The notes under the pieces were generated by a model. That model was not told where the DNA came from. It did no database searches and saw only the letters and a program-made list of their open reading frames with translations. From CAVOOW01 sp963697675 (GTDB lineage Bacteria; Actinomycetota; Actinomycetes; JACCUZ01): a stretch of DNA of 64,000 bases. The number at the start of each line of letters is the position of its first letter. Within the stretch, counting starts at the first letter, position 1. Both the position numbers and the translations under genes were made by a program. The stretch is from assembly GCA_963697675.1 (NCBI GenBank), contig CAVOOW010000001.1, forward strand, positions 372,001 through 436,000. The letters run 5' to 3'. This document shows positions 51,519-60,962 of the stretch, piece by piece.

Positions 51519-52428
51519 TCAGGCGGGCCGGCTGAGCTCGGCGGAGATGCGACCGAGCTGGTCGAGGCGCTTCTCCAGCGAGGGGTGGGTGGAGAACAGC
51601 GACGAGAGGCTGAAGCCCGGCGCGAGTGCGGGGGTGAAGAAGAACGCGTTGAACGGCTCAGCCGTGCGCAGGTCGCGCGCCGGGATGCGCCCCATCTCGC
51701 CGCTGATCTTGGTCAGTGCCGAGGCCAGCGCCGAGGGCTGCCCGGTGAGATAGGCGCCTGCCCGGTCGGCGGCGAGCTCGCGATAGCGCGACAGCGTCCG
51801 GATCAACAGGAAGCTGAGGGCGTAGACGACGATGCTCACCAGCAGGACGACGGCCACCGCCGGCGCACCGCCGTTGTTGTTGTCGTTGCGCCGGCCGCCG
51901 CCCATCATGCCGCTCCACAGCGCCATGCGGGTGAGGAAGCCGGCCAGCACGCCGACGAACGAGGCGATCGTCATCACGGTGACGTCGCGGTGCGCCACGT
52001 GGGACAGCTCGTGCGCGAGCACGCCCTCGAGCTCGCGTTCGTCGAGACGACGCATGATGCCGGTCGTCGCGCACACCACCGCGTGATTCTGCGATCGACC
52101 TGTCGCAAACGCGTTCGGTATGTCTGTGTCGGCAATGGCGACCTTGGGCTTCGGCATGTCCGCGATCGCACACAGCCGGTCGACGATGCCGTGCAGCTCG
52201 GGCGCCTCTTCCGGCGTCACGATCCGGCCACCCATGCCGTAGAGCGCGAGCCGGTCGCTGAAGAACCACTGAGCGCCCAGGAAGACGACCAGGATCACCA
52301 GCCCGAGGCCCTTGAAGTAGTAGACGAGCAGCGAGCCCGAGCACCACGAACAGCAGGCCGAGCAGGAACATCGTCAGGCCCATGCGGGCGATCAGCCCGC
52401 GGTCGGAGCGATAGCGAGAGCGACTCAT
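51519..52428 (-). CDS. htpX: Membrane protease HtpX (M48; one frameshift)
   Basis: About 302 residues. N-terminal TMs (MFLLGLLFVVLGLAARLLLQ, then GLVILVVFLGAQWFF in the next frame), the M48 zinc site VLAHELSHVAHRDVTVMTIA, third ligand RYRELAADRAGA, and SLFSTHPSLEKRLDQL. It degrades damaged membrane proteins. An extra base near 52320 splits it. ATG 52428. Confidence 0.92.
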
Positions 52429-52517
52429 GTCAGCGTCATTTCTATGGGTGGTGTGTTCCGGTCCATCTCGGTGCGGTCATTCCAGTCGGTCGGGGTGGTC
52501 GGCATTCGGTCAGCTGG

Positions 52518-52802
52518 TCATCCGGGGATCAGGCCCTCGTCGCTGTCCGCGAGCAGCGCCCGTACGTCGTCCAGGTCGCTGTCGGCGGCGGGCAGCACCG
52601 CGTCGGAGGGGGCGAGCGTGTCGTCGGGCAGCGGGCTGCCCAGCGCGCGCACGTTGGCGAGCAGGTCGGACAGCGCCGCGTTGAACGCCTCCTGGTCGCC
52701 GCCCTCGACGGCCGACTCGAGCCCGGCGTCGAGGGAGTTGAGCACGTCGACGTGCTCGTCGCCGAGGGTCCACTGACCCTCGCCCATGATGCGCACGATC
52801 AT
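52518..52802 (-). CDS. pspAA: PspA-associated protein PspAA
   Basis: 94 residues. MIVRIMGEGQWTLGDEHVDV and LNSLDAGLESAVEGGDQEAF are the family start. It is a small acidic cytoplasmic protein coded between pspA and htpX. It begins six bases after the pspA stop. Confidence 0.9.
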   Translation of the reverse strand: MIVRIMGEGQWTLGDEHVDVLNSLDAGLESAVEGGDQEAFNAALSDLLANVRALGSPLPDDTLAPSDAVLPAADSDLDDVRALLADSDEGLIPG

Positions 52803-52808
52803 GTGGTC

Positions 52809-53597
52809 TCACCCTGCTTCTCCGGGGTGGCGGCGGGTGCTTCGGTTGCCGGCGGCGGCGCCCGTCGCGTTGCCCTCGATCTGCGGCACCGGTGCGCCGC
52901 CAGTGATCTCGCCCTTGAGCCGGGCCAGCTCGAGCTCGACGTCGGTCGAGCTCGACATCCGCTCCAGCTCGACCGTGATGTCGTCCTTGGCGGTGCCGCT
53001 CGCGTCGTCGAGTGCGCCGCTGGCGAGCAGCTCGTCGATCGCGCCGGCCCTGGCCTGCATCGCCAGGGTCTTGTCCTCGGCGCGCTGCACGGCCATGCCG
53101 ACGTCGCCCATCTCCTCGGAGATGCCGGAGAACGCCTCGCCGATCTTGGTCTGCGCCTCGGCCGCCGTGTACGTGGCCTTGATCGTCTCCTTGCGCGTGC
53201 GGAACGCGTCGACCTTGGCCTGCAGCCGCTGGGAGGCCAGCGTCAGCTTCTCCTCCTCAGCCTGCAGCTGCGCGTGCTGCTGGGCCAGGTCGGTCTGCTG
53301 CTGCTGGATCGCGGAACGCCTGGTGAGCGCCTCACGGGCGAGGTCCTCCCTGCCCTGCGCCAGTGCCTGGCGGGACTGGGCCTCGAGCTTGTCCGCCTGC
53401 TGGTTCAGCGTCTGGAGCTGCAGCTCGAGCCGCTTGCGCGAGGTGGCGACGTCGGCGACGCCGCGCTTGACCTTCATCAGCATCTCGCGCTGGCGTTCGT
53501 AGGAGTAGTCGAGGGTCTCGCGAGGGTCCTCAGCGCGATCTAGCGCCTTGTTGGCCTTGGCGCGGAAGATCAGCGAGAGTCGTTTCATGACACTCAT
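52809..53597 (-). CDS. pspA: Phage shock protein A (PspA/Vipp1/IM30 family)
   Basis: 262 residues. It starts MSVMKRLSLIFRAKANKALD, an amphipathic membrane-binding helix, followed by a long coiled coil (YERQREMLMKVKRGVADVAT through TIKATYTAAEAQTKIGEAF). It coats stressed membranes and maintains the proton gradient. The C-terminal third is acidic, then basic. ATG 53597 rather than upstream starts, with GGAAAGGGG in front. First gene of the set. Confidence 0.95.
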   Translation of the reverse strand: MSVMKRLSLIFRAKANKALDRAEDPRETLDYSYERQREMLMKVKRGVADVATSRKRLELQLQTLNQQADKLEAQSRQALAQGREDLAREALTRRSAIQQQQTDLAQQHAQLQAEEEKLTLASQRLQAKVDAFRTRKETIKATYTAAEAQTKIGEAFSGISEEMGDVGMAVQRAEDKTLAMQARAGAIDELLASGALDDASGTAKDDITVELERMSSSTDVELELARLKGEITGGAPVPQIEGNATGAAAGNRSTRRHPGEAG

Positions 53598-53750
53598 AGG
53601 ACGGTCGGCCCCTTTCCAGGAGTGAAACACGTCGGCGCCCTGCCGGTCGTCCTGCTCACACTAGATCGACCGACGAGCCTGGTGCCCGGTTAGTTCCCGT
53701 CTGCAGCGACAAGGCACCGGGTGGACCAGCGCCGCAGGTAGGGTTGCGTC

Positions 53751-54398
53751 GTGTTCGGACGCAAACCCTCGCAGTCATCCTCCTCGACCTCGACCTCCAG
53801 CTCCAAGGTCTCTCGTCGTCGCGGCGCGAGCGCGAGCCCGGACGCGGGGGCCGATGACGCGACGGTCGTGCGAGAGGGCAGCAAGGGTCATCCGACACCG
53901 AAACGGCGGGAGGCCGAGCGCGGACGCCGGCGGGCGATCACAGCGCCGCGCGACCGCAAGACGGCCTATCGCGAGACCCGGGAGCGCCAGCGCGAGGATC
54001 GCACCCGGCAGATGCACGCCCTCAAGGCCGGCGACGAGCGTCACCTGCCCGCCCGCGACCGCGGACCGGTGCGGAAGTACGCACGCGACCTGGTCGACAC
54101 CCGTCGCTCCGTGGCGGAGTTCTTCCTGCCACTGGCCCTGGTGATCCTGGGGCTGTCGTTCTTCGGCAACGAGCGCATGAAGGTGTTCGGCAGCACGCTG
54201 TGGCTGGTGCTGGTGATCCTGATCGTCCTCGACTCGGTCGTGCTGGCCTACCGGCTCCGACGCGGTCTCGCGCGCAGCCTGCCCGACGTCAGCCACAAGG
54301 GCGCCACGGCCTACGCCCTGATGCGCAGCATGCAGATCCGGCGCTTCCGGTTGCCGCCGCCGCGCATCAAGGGCCGGGGTTTCCGCCGCCCCTCCTGA
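53751..54398 (+). CDS. DUF3043 membrane protein
   Basis: 215 residues. A basic, Ser-rich N-terminus (FGRKPSQSSSSTSTSSSKVS), then TPKRREAERGRRRAITAPRD and RETRERQREDRTRQMHALKA with GDERHLPARDRGPVRKYARD, the family core, two TM helices (FFLPLALVILGLSFFG; LWLVLVILIVLDSVVLAY) and a basic tail. Function unknown; conserved in actinobacteria. GTG start. A 19-base tandem duplication covers its stop. Confidence 0.92.
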   Translation: MFGRKPSQSSSSTSTSSSKVSRRRGASASPDAGADDATVVREGSKGHPTPKRREAERGRRRAITAPRDRKTAYRETRERQREDRTRQMHALKAGDERHLPARDRGPVRKYARDLVDTRRSVAEFFLPLALVILGLSFFGNERMKVFGSTLWLVLVILIVLDSVVLAYRLRRGLARSLPDVSHKGATAYALMRSMQIRRFRLPPPRIKGRGFRRPS

Positions 54399-54428
54399 GT
54401 TGACGTGGCCCTCCTGAGCTGACGTGGC
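54391..54428. repeat. 19-base tandem duplication over the DUF3043 stop
   Basis: CCTCCTGAGTTGACGTGGC is followed directly by CCTCCTGAGCTGACGTGGC, differing at one base. The first copy contains the stop codon of the DUF3043 gene. Confidence 0.85.
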
Positions 54429-54472
54429 CCCGACCCGCCTCCGATGCGGCGGTCGACGTAATGTTCCGCGTC

Positions 54473-55468
54473 ATGGACTTTCGTCATCTCGGCCGTAGTG
54501 GCCTGATCGTCAGCGAGATCTCGTACGGCAACTGGCTCACCCACGGGGGCCAGATCGAGGAGGACCAGGCTGCGGCCTGCGTCCGTGCCGCCCTTGACTG
54601 CGGCATCACGACCTTCGACACCGCCGACGTCTATACGACAGGGCGGGCGGAGGAAGTGCTCGGGCGGGCGCTCAAGGACGAGCGGCGCGAGGGCATCGAG
54701 GTCTTCACCAAGGTCTTCTGGCCGATGGGTGAGGGCCGCAACGACCGCGGACTCTCGCGCAAGCACCTGATGGAGGGCATCGACGCGTCGCTGCGGCGGC
54801 TGCAGATGGACTACGTCGACCTCTACCAGGCGCATCGCTATGACGTCGAGACGCCGCTCGAGGAGACGATGAACGCGTTCTCCGACATCGTCCGGGCCGG
54901 CAAGGCGCTCTACGTGGGCGTGTCCGAATGGACCGCCGAGCAGATCCGCGAGGCCAAGGCGATCGCGGACGATCTCGGCCTGGGCTTCGTGTCCAACCAG
55001 CCGCAGTACTCCGCGCTGTGGCGGGTCATCGAGGGCGAGGTCGTGCCGACCTGCGAGGCACTGGGCATCGGCCAGGTCGTGTGGTCCCCGATCGCCGGTG
55101 GAGTGCTGACCGGCAAGTACGCGCCCGGTTCGGCTCCCCCGACCGGCTCCCGGGCGGACAGCGACGGCAGCGAGACGATGCGCTTCCTGCGCGACGACGT
55201 TCTCGAGCGCGTGGCTCTGCTGGAGCCGCTCGCCAAGGAGGTCGACCTGTCGATGGCCGCCCTCGCGGTTGCCTGGGTGCTGCAGAACTCCAACGTGTCC
55301 ACCGCGATCGTCGGCGCAAGCCGGCCCGAGCAGGTCGTCGACAACGTCAAGGCGGCCGGCGTCAGGCTCGACGCCGACCTGCTCGCCAAGATCGACGAGG
55401 CGCTGCTCCCTGTCGCTGTCACCGACCCGGCCGAGACGGCCAGAAATGCGCCGCGCAAGCGCCCGTGA
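54473..55468 (+). CDS. Aldo/keto reductase (Kv-beta-like)
   Basis: 331 residues. NADPH-dependent TIM barrel: MDFRHLGRSGLIVSEISYGN, catalytic Asp-Tyr in TFDTADVYTTG, Lys in EVFTKVFWPMG, His in LYQAHRYD, then NSNVSTAIVGASRPEQV. This is the AKR6-like clade close to potassium-channel beta subunits. The substrate is not clear. The ATG at 54473 is the family start; an earlier ATG (54461) adds four residues. Confidence 0.93.
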   Translation: MDFRHLGRSGLIVSEISYGNWLTHGGQIEEDQAAACVRAALDCGITTFDTADVYTTGRAEEVLGRALKDERREGIEVFTKVFWPMGEGRNDRGLSRKHLMEGIDASLRRLQMDYVDLYQAHRYDVETPLEETMNAFSDIVRAGKALYVGVSEWTAEQIREAKAIADDLGLGFVSNQPQYSALWRVIEGEVVPTCEALGIGQVVWSPIAGGVLTGKYAPGSAPPTGSRADSDGSETMRFLRDDVLERVALLEPLAKEVDLSMAALAVAWVLQNSNVSTAIVGASRPEQVVDNVKAAGVRLDADLLAKIDEALLPVAVTDPAETARNAPRKRP

Positions 55469-55508
55469 CACTCGGATCGACGGACACGGGTCCCGCCGCT
55501 GTCGGGTG

Positions 55509-55718
55509 CTACTGCACCGAGTGCAGGCTCATCGGGCCGTAGACCTCCCGGTCGCCCTCCAGCAGCCGCACCTGGTCGACGCCCTGCTCCAGCAGGTCGC
55601 GCCAGGCCTCGCCGATCCACGACTCGGCATCAGCCTGGGTCGGGAACCGCTCGGTCGGCAGCTCCGGGCCCTCGACGGCCTCGTTCTCGTTGGTCTCGAA
55701 TCGCCAGGTATACGACAT
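55509..55718 (-). CDS. Small conserved protein, function unknown
   Basis: 69 residues, acidic: SYTWRFETNENEAVEGPELP, FPTQADAESWIGEAWRDLLE and VDQVRLLEGDREVYGPM. It resembles short actinobacterial proteins with a SPOR-like beta-alpha layout. ATG 55718. It is divergent to the cobalamin locus. Confidence 0.7.
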   Translation of the reverse strand: MSYTWRFETNENEAVEGPELPTERFPTQADAESWIGEAWRDLLEQGVDQVRLLEGDREVYGPMSLHSVQ

Positions 55719-55734
55719 CCACCCACATCTCTCT

Positions 55735-55764
55735 TTGACGTGACGCTATCGCGCGTGGTCTAGT
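55735..55764 (+). promoter_or_regulatory. Possible sigma-70-type promoter for the cobalamin locus
   Basis: TTGACG (55735-55740), an 18-base spacer and TCTAGT (55759-55764), a weak -10. It places a transcript start just ahead of the riboswitch. Pattern only. Confidence 0.35.
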
Positions 55765-55767
55765 CCG

Positions 55768-55905
55768 GAAGCACAGCACAACTGAACACGCGTCTGTCAT
55801 AGGGGAAGCCGGTCGAACTCCGGCGCTGACCCGCAACCGTAGGCCGCCCGGCCGAGCATCGCCGGGTCGGCGAGCCGGAGCACCTGTGCGACGCGAGCGG
55901 CTCCA
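55768..55905 (+). promoter_or_regulatory. Cobalamin (AdoCbl) riboswitch
   Basis: The conserved core reads GGGGAAGCCGGTCGAACTCC, then GGCGCTGACCCGCAACCGTA, a variable stem, and GAGCCGGAGCACCTG, in the order of the Rfam cobalamin class. This region lies 150 bases upstream of the first secreted protein gene. B12 binding should repress the transport genes downstream. The 338-base gap 55719-56056 is this leader plus the hairpin below and a second hairpin near 56015-56040. Confidence 0.93.
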
Positions 55906-55960
55906 ATTTTCCGTCGAGGTATACGGGGCGGGAGCCCGGATCGGCCCCCGGTCCGAGTCC

Positions 55961-55993
55961 ACGCCCCCCACGCGCACCGCGCGTAGGGGGCGT
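55961..55993 (+). terminator. Hairpin in the cobalamin leader, likely expression platform
   Basis: ACGCCCCC and ACGCGC pair with GCGCGT and GGGGGCGT in a long GC stem around ACC. It follows the riboswitch core and precedes the start codon by 64 bases, so it could terminate transcription when B12 is bound. Confidence 0.6.
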
Positions 55994-56056
55994 TGTCGTC
56001 GGGTCCAGGGTCGTTCAGGGACCGTCGCGGATCGCTCCCTGAAAGGACCATGCCCA

Positions 56057-57191
56057 ATGTCCGGATCCAGCCCCACCGTCACTCCCCCACCAAGGCGCAC
56101 GGCACGACGTCGTACGGCGACGCGCGCCTTTGCCGCCGTTGTCGCGTTGGTGATCGTGCCGACCCTGGTTGTCGGCACCCCAGGCACGGCGAATGCCCTG
56201 AGCACGAAGAACCGGTCCGATGCGGCCGCGGGTTGGCTCGGTCGCCAGCTGACTTCCGACCACGTCATCTTCAACACGGCCTTCGACGTCGCCGACTACG
56301 GGCTCACGGCTGACGTCGTCCTCGCCCTCGACTCGGCCAGTGTCGGCAAGGTCGCCGCACGCAAGGCGACCAAGCAACTCAAGCGGCATGCGCCCGAGTA
56401 CACCGGCGACACGGACTTCGAGGACCCCGCCGGGTTCTACGCCGGCGCCTTCGCGAAGCTGCTCAACGTCGCCGCCGCGCAGAATGCCGACCCGCGCCAC
56501 TTCGGCTCGTCGAACAGAAACAACCTCATCGCTTCACTTCGGTCCCTGGAGTGCGGCACGGGGAAGCGCGCGTCCTGCCCAGCTTCCGACAACGGCCGGT
56601 TCAGCGACATCAGCGGGTTCGGCGACTTCAGCAACACGATCGGGCAGTCGCTGGCCCTGATCGGGCTCGAGCGCACCACGAAGAAAGGACCTTCGAAGCA
56701 GTCGGTGAAATACCTGCGCCACCAGCAGTGCGCCAACGGCGCGTTCCCGCTCGCGATGAGCACCCCCGGTTGTGAAGGCTTCGGTCGACGCGACCGCCTT
56801 CGTGGTACAGGCACTACTCGTGTCCGGCAAGAAGAAGGCGGTCAACGCCGCGCTCGACGGCGCGAAGTGGCTCAAGCGCCAGCAGCACCCCAACGGGTCG
56901 TTCACTGCCGACGGAGCGCGCAACACGAACTCGACGGGCCTCGCGGGGCAGGCGCTGCTCGCGGCCGGCCGCGAAAAGGCTGCTGACAAGGCCAACGCTT
57001 TCCTCCGCTCGCTGCAGGTCGGCTGCGGTGGCACGCCAGCCAACCGCGGCCTCGTGCACTATGCGAAGCACAAGGACGGCGACCCGGTCCGCGCGACCTC
57101 GCAGGCGGTGCCTGCCCTGGCCGGAGTCGGCCTCGCTGAGGTCACCAAGAAGGGCGCCCTGCACAAGCTGCCCCACCTGCGCTGCTCCTAG
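56057..57191 (+). CDS. Secreted alpha-barrel protein, transcobalamin alpha-domain/squalene-cyclase-repeat like (one frameshift)
   Basis: About 377 residues. A signal peptide (AFAAVVALVIVPTLVVG, cleavage near ANA), then repeated alpha-alpha hairpins with QCANGAFPLAM, SVDATAFVVQALLVSGKK, QQHPNGSFTADGARN and STGLAGQALLAAG, the pattern of prenyltransferase/squalene-cyclase repeats shared by the alpha domain of transcobalamin and intrinsic factor. A base inserted near 56772 breaks the frame after MSTPG. ATG 56057 with GAAAGGA nine bases ahead. Directly behind a B12 riboswitch and ahead of a DUF4430 protein and ECF transporter, so a role in catching cobalamin is likely. Confidence 0.8.
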
Positions 57192-57223
57192 CGCTTCCAA
57201 GCAGGAGGAGAGAAAAAGGCAGG

Positions 57224-58141
57224 GTGAAGCAGTTCGTGAGCAGCCGCTCCCCGATCGGCAGGGCCGTCATGGCCGTCGCGACGTTCAGCGTCGCGACGGG
57301 CATGGCGGTCCTGGCCGCGCTCGTCGCCTCGCCGGCGCCGGCGGCGTCCAGTGCCGTCCGCGCGGCGTCGTCGGCTGCCGCCAAGCCCTGTGTTGCGGTC
57401 ATCGTGGACTTCCGGAAGCTCGGCGGGCAGGTGCAGACCGGCTGCGCCCAGGGCGACCCGTCCACCGGCCTCAAGGCGCTCACCCTGGCCGGCTTCGGCT
57501 ACACGCCGCGGCCGCGCGACGGGCTGATCTGCCAGATCGACGCGAAGCCGGCCTGCACCGACACAACAACCTCGAAGTACTGGTCCTACTGGTATCGCGC
57601 CGCCGGCTCGTCGCACTGGGTCTACGCCAGCGAAGGCGCCGGCAGCCACAACCCGAAGCCCGGCTCCACCGAGGGCTGGGTGTGGCAGAACGGCGGCAAG
57701 GCGCCTCCGCCGGACACCGCAGCCAAGGTCATCTGCCCGCAACTTGGCGCAAGCCCGACGCCGAAGCCGACCAAGACGAAACCGGCCAGCCCGAAGCCGA
57801 CCAGCTCGGCGAGCAGCCCGACGGGTGCAGGGAAAACCCATTCGCCGACCAGGGAAGAGACGGGCTCGCCGGGATCGAAGTCAGCAGGTCCGACCTCCCC
57901 CGCTGCGACACCTAGCCCGCCGACCGGTTCACCGACCAGCAGCTCAGCCTCGTCGTCACCCGCGTACGCCGCGTCGTCACCGCCCAGCGGTGGGGCAACG
58001 AGCGCGGCCCTGTCCGACCCGGCCGACCAGGGCGGTGGCGGCTCACTGGGCGGCGCCGCGGGTGTCGCGCTGGGCGGCGCGGTCGTCCTCGGCATCGGCG
58101 CGGCGACCGTCGTGCGCGCCCGGCGAGGCCGGTCACCGTGA
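57224..58141 (+). CDS. Surface-anchored DUF4430-like protein (transcobalamin beta-domain like)
   Basis: 305 residues. A signal peptide, then CVAVIVDFRKLGGQVQTGCA, STGLKALTLAGFGYTP, LICQIDAKPACTD and YWSYWYRAAGSSHWVYASEG with GAGSHNPKPGSTEGWVW, which fit the DUF4430 domain. A Pro/Ser/Thr linker of about 100 residues and one TM (GVALGGAVVLGIGAATVVRA) with basic end place it on the surface. DUF4430 is the C-terminal half of animal B12 carriers. GTG start with AGGAGGAG upstream. The stop overlaps the next gene (GTGA). Confidence 0.85.
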   Translation: MKQFVSSRSPIGRAVMAVATFSVATGMAVLAALVASPAPAASSAVRAASSAAAKPCVAVIVDFRKLGGQVQTGCAQGDPSTGLKALTLAGFGYTPRPRDGLICQIDAKPACTDTTTSKYWSYWYRAAGSSHWVYASEGAGSHNPKPGSTEGWVWQNGGKAPPPDTAAKVICPQLGASPTPKPTKTKPASPKPTSSASSPTGAGKTHSPTREETGSPGSKSAGPTSPAATPSPPTGSPTSSSASSSPAYAASSPPSGGATSAALSDPADQGGGGSLGGAAGVALGGAVVLGIGAATVVRARRGRSP

Positions 58142-59271
58142 CACCCGGCCAGCAGGTGCCGCGCGCTCTGCACCCGGGTGCTTGGTGGCTGTGGGCGATC
58201 GGGCTGGCCACCGCCGCCTCCCGCACGACCAACCCGTACCTGCTGCTGCTCGTGCTCGCGGTCGCGGGTTTCGTCGTGGTCAGCCGGCGCAGCGACGCCC
58301 CGTGGGCCCGGGCCTACGGCTTCTACCTGCGGATGGGCCTGGTCGTCATCGCGATCAGGGTCGTCTTCGCGTGCCTGTTCGGCGTGCCGATCCCCGGCAA
58401 GGTCATCATCCATCTGCCCGAGGTCACCCTCCCGGACTGGGCGGCGGGCGTGCGGCTCGGCGGGGACGTCACCTGGCCGATGCTGGTGGCTGCGGTCTAT
58501 GCCGGCCTGCAGCTCGCGACGATTCTCTGCTGCGTGGGAGCGGCCAACGCCCTCGCCAACCCCAAGCGGCTGCTCCAGTCACTGCCCGGGGCGCTGTACG
58601 AGGTGGGGGTTGCCGTGGTGGTCGCGCTGAGCTTCTCCCCACAGCTCGTGGAGGCCGTCGGCCGCATCCGTGCCGCGCGTCGCCTGCGCGGCCGCCCCGA
58701 CCGTGGCATCCGCGGACTCCGTGGCGTCGCGATGCCGGTGCTGGAGTCTGCGCTCGAACGTTCGGTCGAGCTGGCGGCCGCGATGGACTCGCGCGGCTTC
58801 GGACGCGCCACCGGGGACCGCCGCACCCGGCTGTTCACCGCGGCGCTCACGACCGGCGGCCTGCTGGGCGTCTGCATCGGCAGCTACGGCCTGCTCGACG
58901 CCGAGTCCCCGCCCCTGCTCGGCCTCCCGTTGCTCGCCCTGGGTGTCGCGCTGGCGGCGGGCGGACTCGTGGTCGGCGGGCGCCGCGCGACCCGCACCCG
59001 ATACCGGCCCGACCCGTGGCGCTCCCCCGAGTGGTTGACCACGCTGAGTGGCGCGGTCGCTGCGGCAACCGTGCTGGCCGTCGCCAGCAGTGACGCCGCC
59101 GACGTTCTCATGCCTGCACCTACCAGCCTGCCGAGCCTGCCGGTAGTGGCAGCGGCCGGTGTACTCGTCGCGATCCTGCCTGCGTGGCTGACGCCAACCA
59201 CTCCCCGGGCGCGAGCGGCCACCGCTCGTACGCCGGATGCCAGGACCGCGCAGCTGAAGGACGTCGCATGA
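58138..59271 (+). CDS. ECF transporter transmembrane (T) subunit, CbiQ-like
   Basis: 377 residues. Several TM segments (PYLLLLVLAVAGFVVVSRR; GLVVIAIRVVFACLFGV; ALSFSPQLVEAVG) and the coupling motifs ARRLRGRPDRG and AAMDSRGFGR (Ala-Arg-Gly boxes) that contact the ATPase. A C-terminal extension carries more TMs. Coupled by overlap with both neighbours. Confidence 0.9.
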   Translation: MTPGQQVPRALHPGAWWLWAIGLATAASRTTNPYLLLLVLAVAGFVVVSRRSDAPWARAYGFYLRMGLVVIAIRVVFACLFGVPIPGKVIIHLPEVTLPDWAAGVRLGGDVTWPMLVAAVYAGLQLATILCCVGAANALANPKRLLQSLPGALYEVGVAVVVALSFSPQLVEAVGRIRAARRLRGRPDRGIRGLRGVAMPVLESALERSVELAAAMDSRGFGRATGDRRTRLFTAALTTGGLLGVCIGSYGLLDAESPPLLGLPLLALGVALAAGGLVVGGRRATRTRYRPDPWRSPEWLTTLSGAVAAATVLAVASSDAADVLMPAPTSLPSLPVVAAAGVLVAILPAWLTPTTPRARAATARTPDARTAQLKDVA

Positions 59272-60962
59272 CCCCTTCCCCGATGATCGGGTTCGAGGAC
59301 GTGTCGGTGCGCTATCCGGGCGGCGACCACGCCGTGCTCTCCCGGGTCGACCTGACCGTGCCGGAGGGCGAGCTCTGCCTGGTGATCGGGCGCACCGGCT
59401 CGGGCAAGTCCACCTTGCTGCGCGCGGTCAACGGGCTGGTCCCGCACTTCACCGGCGGCCTGCTGTCCGGCCGCGTCACGGTGGCCGGACGTGACACCCG
59501 CGACCACCCGCCGCGCGACCTCGCCGACGTGGTCGGCTATGTCGGACAGGACCCGCTGGCGACCTTCGTCACCGACGTCGTCGAGGAAGAGCTCGCCTAC
59601 GGCATGGAGTCGCAAGGGCTCGCCGGCGACGTGATGCGCCGTCGCGTCGAGGAGGTGCTCGACCTGCTCGGGATGGCCGACGTGCGCGACCGGCCGTTGA
59701 TGAGCCTGTCGGCGGGACAACAGCAGCGGGTGGCGATCGGCTCGGTGCTCGCCGCGCACCCGAAGGTCCTCGTGCTCGACGAGCCGACGTCCGCGCTCGA
59801 CCCACCCGCGGCCGAAGAGGTGCTCGCGCTGCTCCAACGGCTGGTGCACGACCTGGGGCTGACGGTGTTGCTGGCCGAGCACCGGCTGGAGCGGGTCGTG
59901 CAGTACGCCGACCGCATCGTGTTGATGCCCGGTGGTGGCGCGCCGGTCATCGTGGGGCTGCCCGGCGAGGTCATGACGACCGCACCCGTGGCACCGCCGG
60001 TCGTCGAGCTGGCGAGACTCGCGGGTTGGGCACCGGTGCCGCTGTCGGTGCGCGACGCGCGACGCCGGGCCGGGGAGCTGCGCGAACGGCTGCGTGTCGT
60101 GCCGGCCCCTGTGGTCAGCGTGCCGGTTCCCATTGGCGTCCCTGCAACTCCCAGCGTCTCCGCCGTGCCGACCACTCCACTAGCTCCTGTCGTCGCCGGG
60201 AGGCGCCTTGTCGACGTACGTCGTCTCGTGGTGCGCTACGGCGAGACGATCGCCCTGCGCGAGGTCGACCTGCGGGTCGACGCAGGCGAGGTCGTCGCCC
60301 TGATGGGCCGCAACGGCGCCGGCAAGTCGACTCTGCTCACCTCGTTGGTCGGCATGACGCGACCGGCCTCCGGCACCGTCACGATCGAGGGTGAGGCACC
60401 GCACTCACTCAAGCCGCGCGACCTCGTGCGCCACGTGGGGTTCGTACCGCAGGTGCCTGGTGACCTGCTGTACGCCGACTCGGTGCGCGACGAGTGCGCC
60501 GAGGCCGATCGGGACGCGGCCGCGACGCCGGGTGCGTCGGTCGAGCTGCTCGCGACGTTCGCGCCCGGCATCGACCCGGACTGTCATCCGCGCGACCTGT
60601 CGGAGGGTCAGCGACTCTCGCTCGCCCTGGCCGTGGTGCTGGTCGGGCGACCACCCATCGTGCTCCTCGACGAGCCGACGCGCGGCCTCGACTACACCGG
60701 AAAGGCGGCGCTCGTCGTGACCCTGCGGCGGCTCGCCGACGAGGGGCACGCCATCGTGCTCGCGACGCACGACGTCGAGCTGGCCGCAGCCCTGGCCGAC
60801 CGCACGGTGGTGCTTGCCGGCGGTGAGGTCGTGAGCGACGGGCCAACGCGCGAGGTCGTGATGTCGTCGCCCGCGTTCGCGCCACAGGTGGCCAAGATCC
60901 TCGCCCCGCTGACGCTGCTAACCGTCGACGAGGTCGCTCGCGCGTTGCAGGAGGCGGGATGA
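59268..60962 (+). CDS. ECF transporter ATPase, two ABC domains fused
   Basis: 564 residues. First ABC: Walker A GRTGSGKST about 41-49, signature LSAGQQQRVAIG, Walker B VLVLDEPTSALDP. Second ABC: Walker A GRNGAGKST near 347, signature LSEGQRLSLALA, Walker B IVLLDEPTRGLDY. A fused A-A' of this type powers vitamin uptake. ATG 59268 overlaps the T-subunit stop and its own stop overlaps the S subunit. Confidence 0.95.
   Translation: MTPSPMIGFEDVSVRYPGGDHAVLSRVDLTVPEGELCLVIGRTGSGKSTLLRAVNGLVPHFTGGLLSGRVTVAGRDTRDHPPRDLADVVGYVGQDPLATFVTDVVEEELAYGMESQGLAGDVMRRRVEEVLDLLGMADVRDRPLMSLSAGQQQRVAIGSVLAAHPKVLVLDEPTSALDPPAAEEVLALLQRLVHDLGLTVLLAEHRLERVVQYADRIVLMPGGGAPVIVGLPGEVMTTAPVAPPVVELARLAGWAPVPLSVRDARRRAGELRERLRVVPAPVVSVPVPIGVPATPSVSAVPTTPLAPVVAGRRLVDVRRLVVRYGETIALREVDLRVDAGEVVALMGRNGAGKSTLLTSLVGMTRPASGTVTIEGEAPHSLKPRDLVRHVGFVPQVPGDLLYADSVRDECAEADRDAAATPGASVELLATFAPGIDPDCHPRDLSEGQRLSLALAVVLVGRPPIVLLDEPTRGLDYTGKAALVVTLRRLADEGHAIVLATHDVELAAALADRTVVLAGGEVVSDGPTREVVMSSPAFAPQVAKILAPLTLLTVDEVARALQEAG

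Noticed and set aside
51342..53543. 733-residue plus-strand reading frame opposite pspAB-htpX-pspAA-pspA
   Set aside because: It spans four well-supported minus-strand genes and has no family motif.
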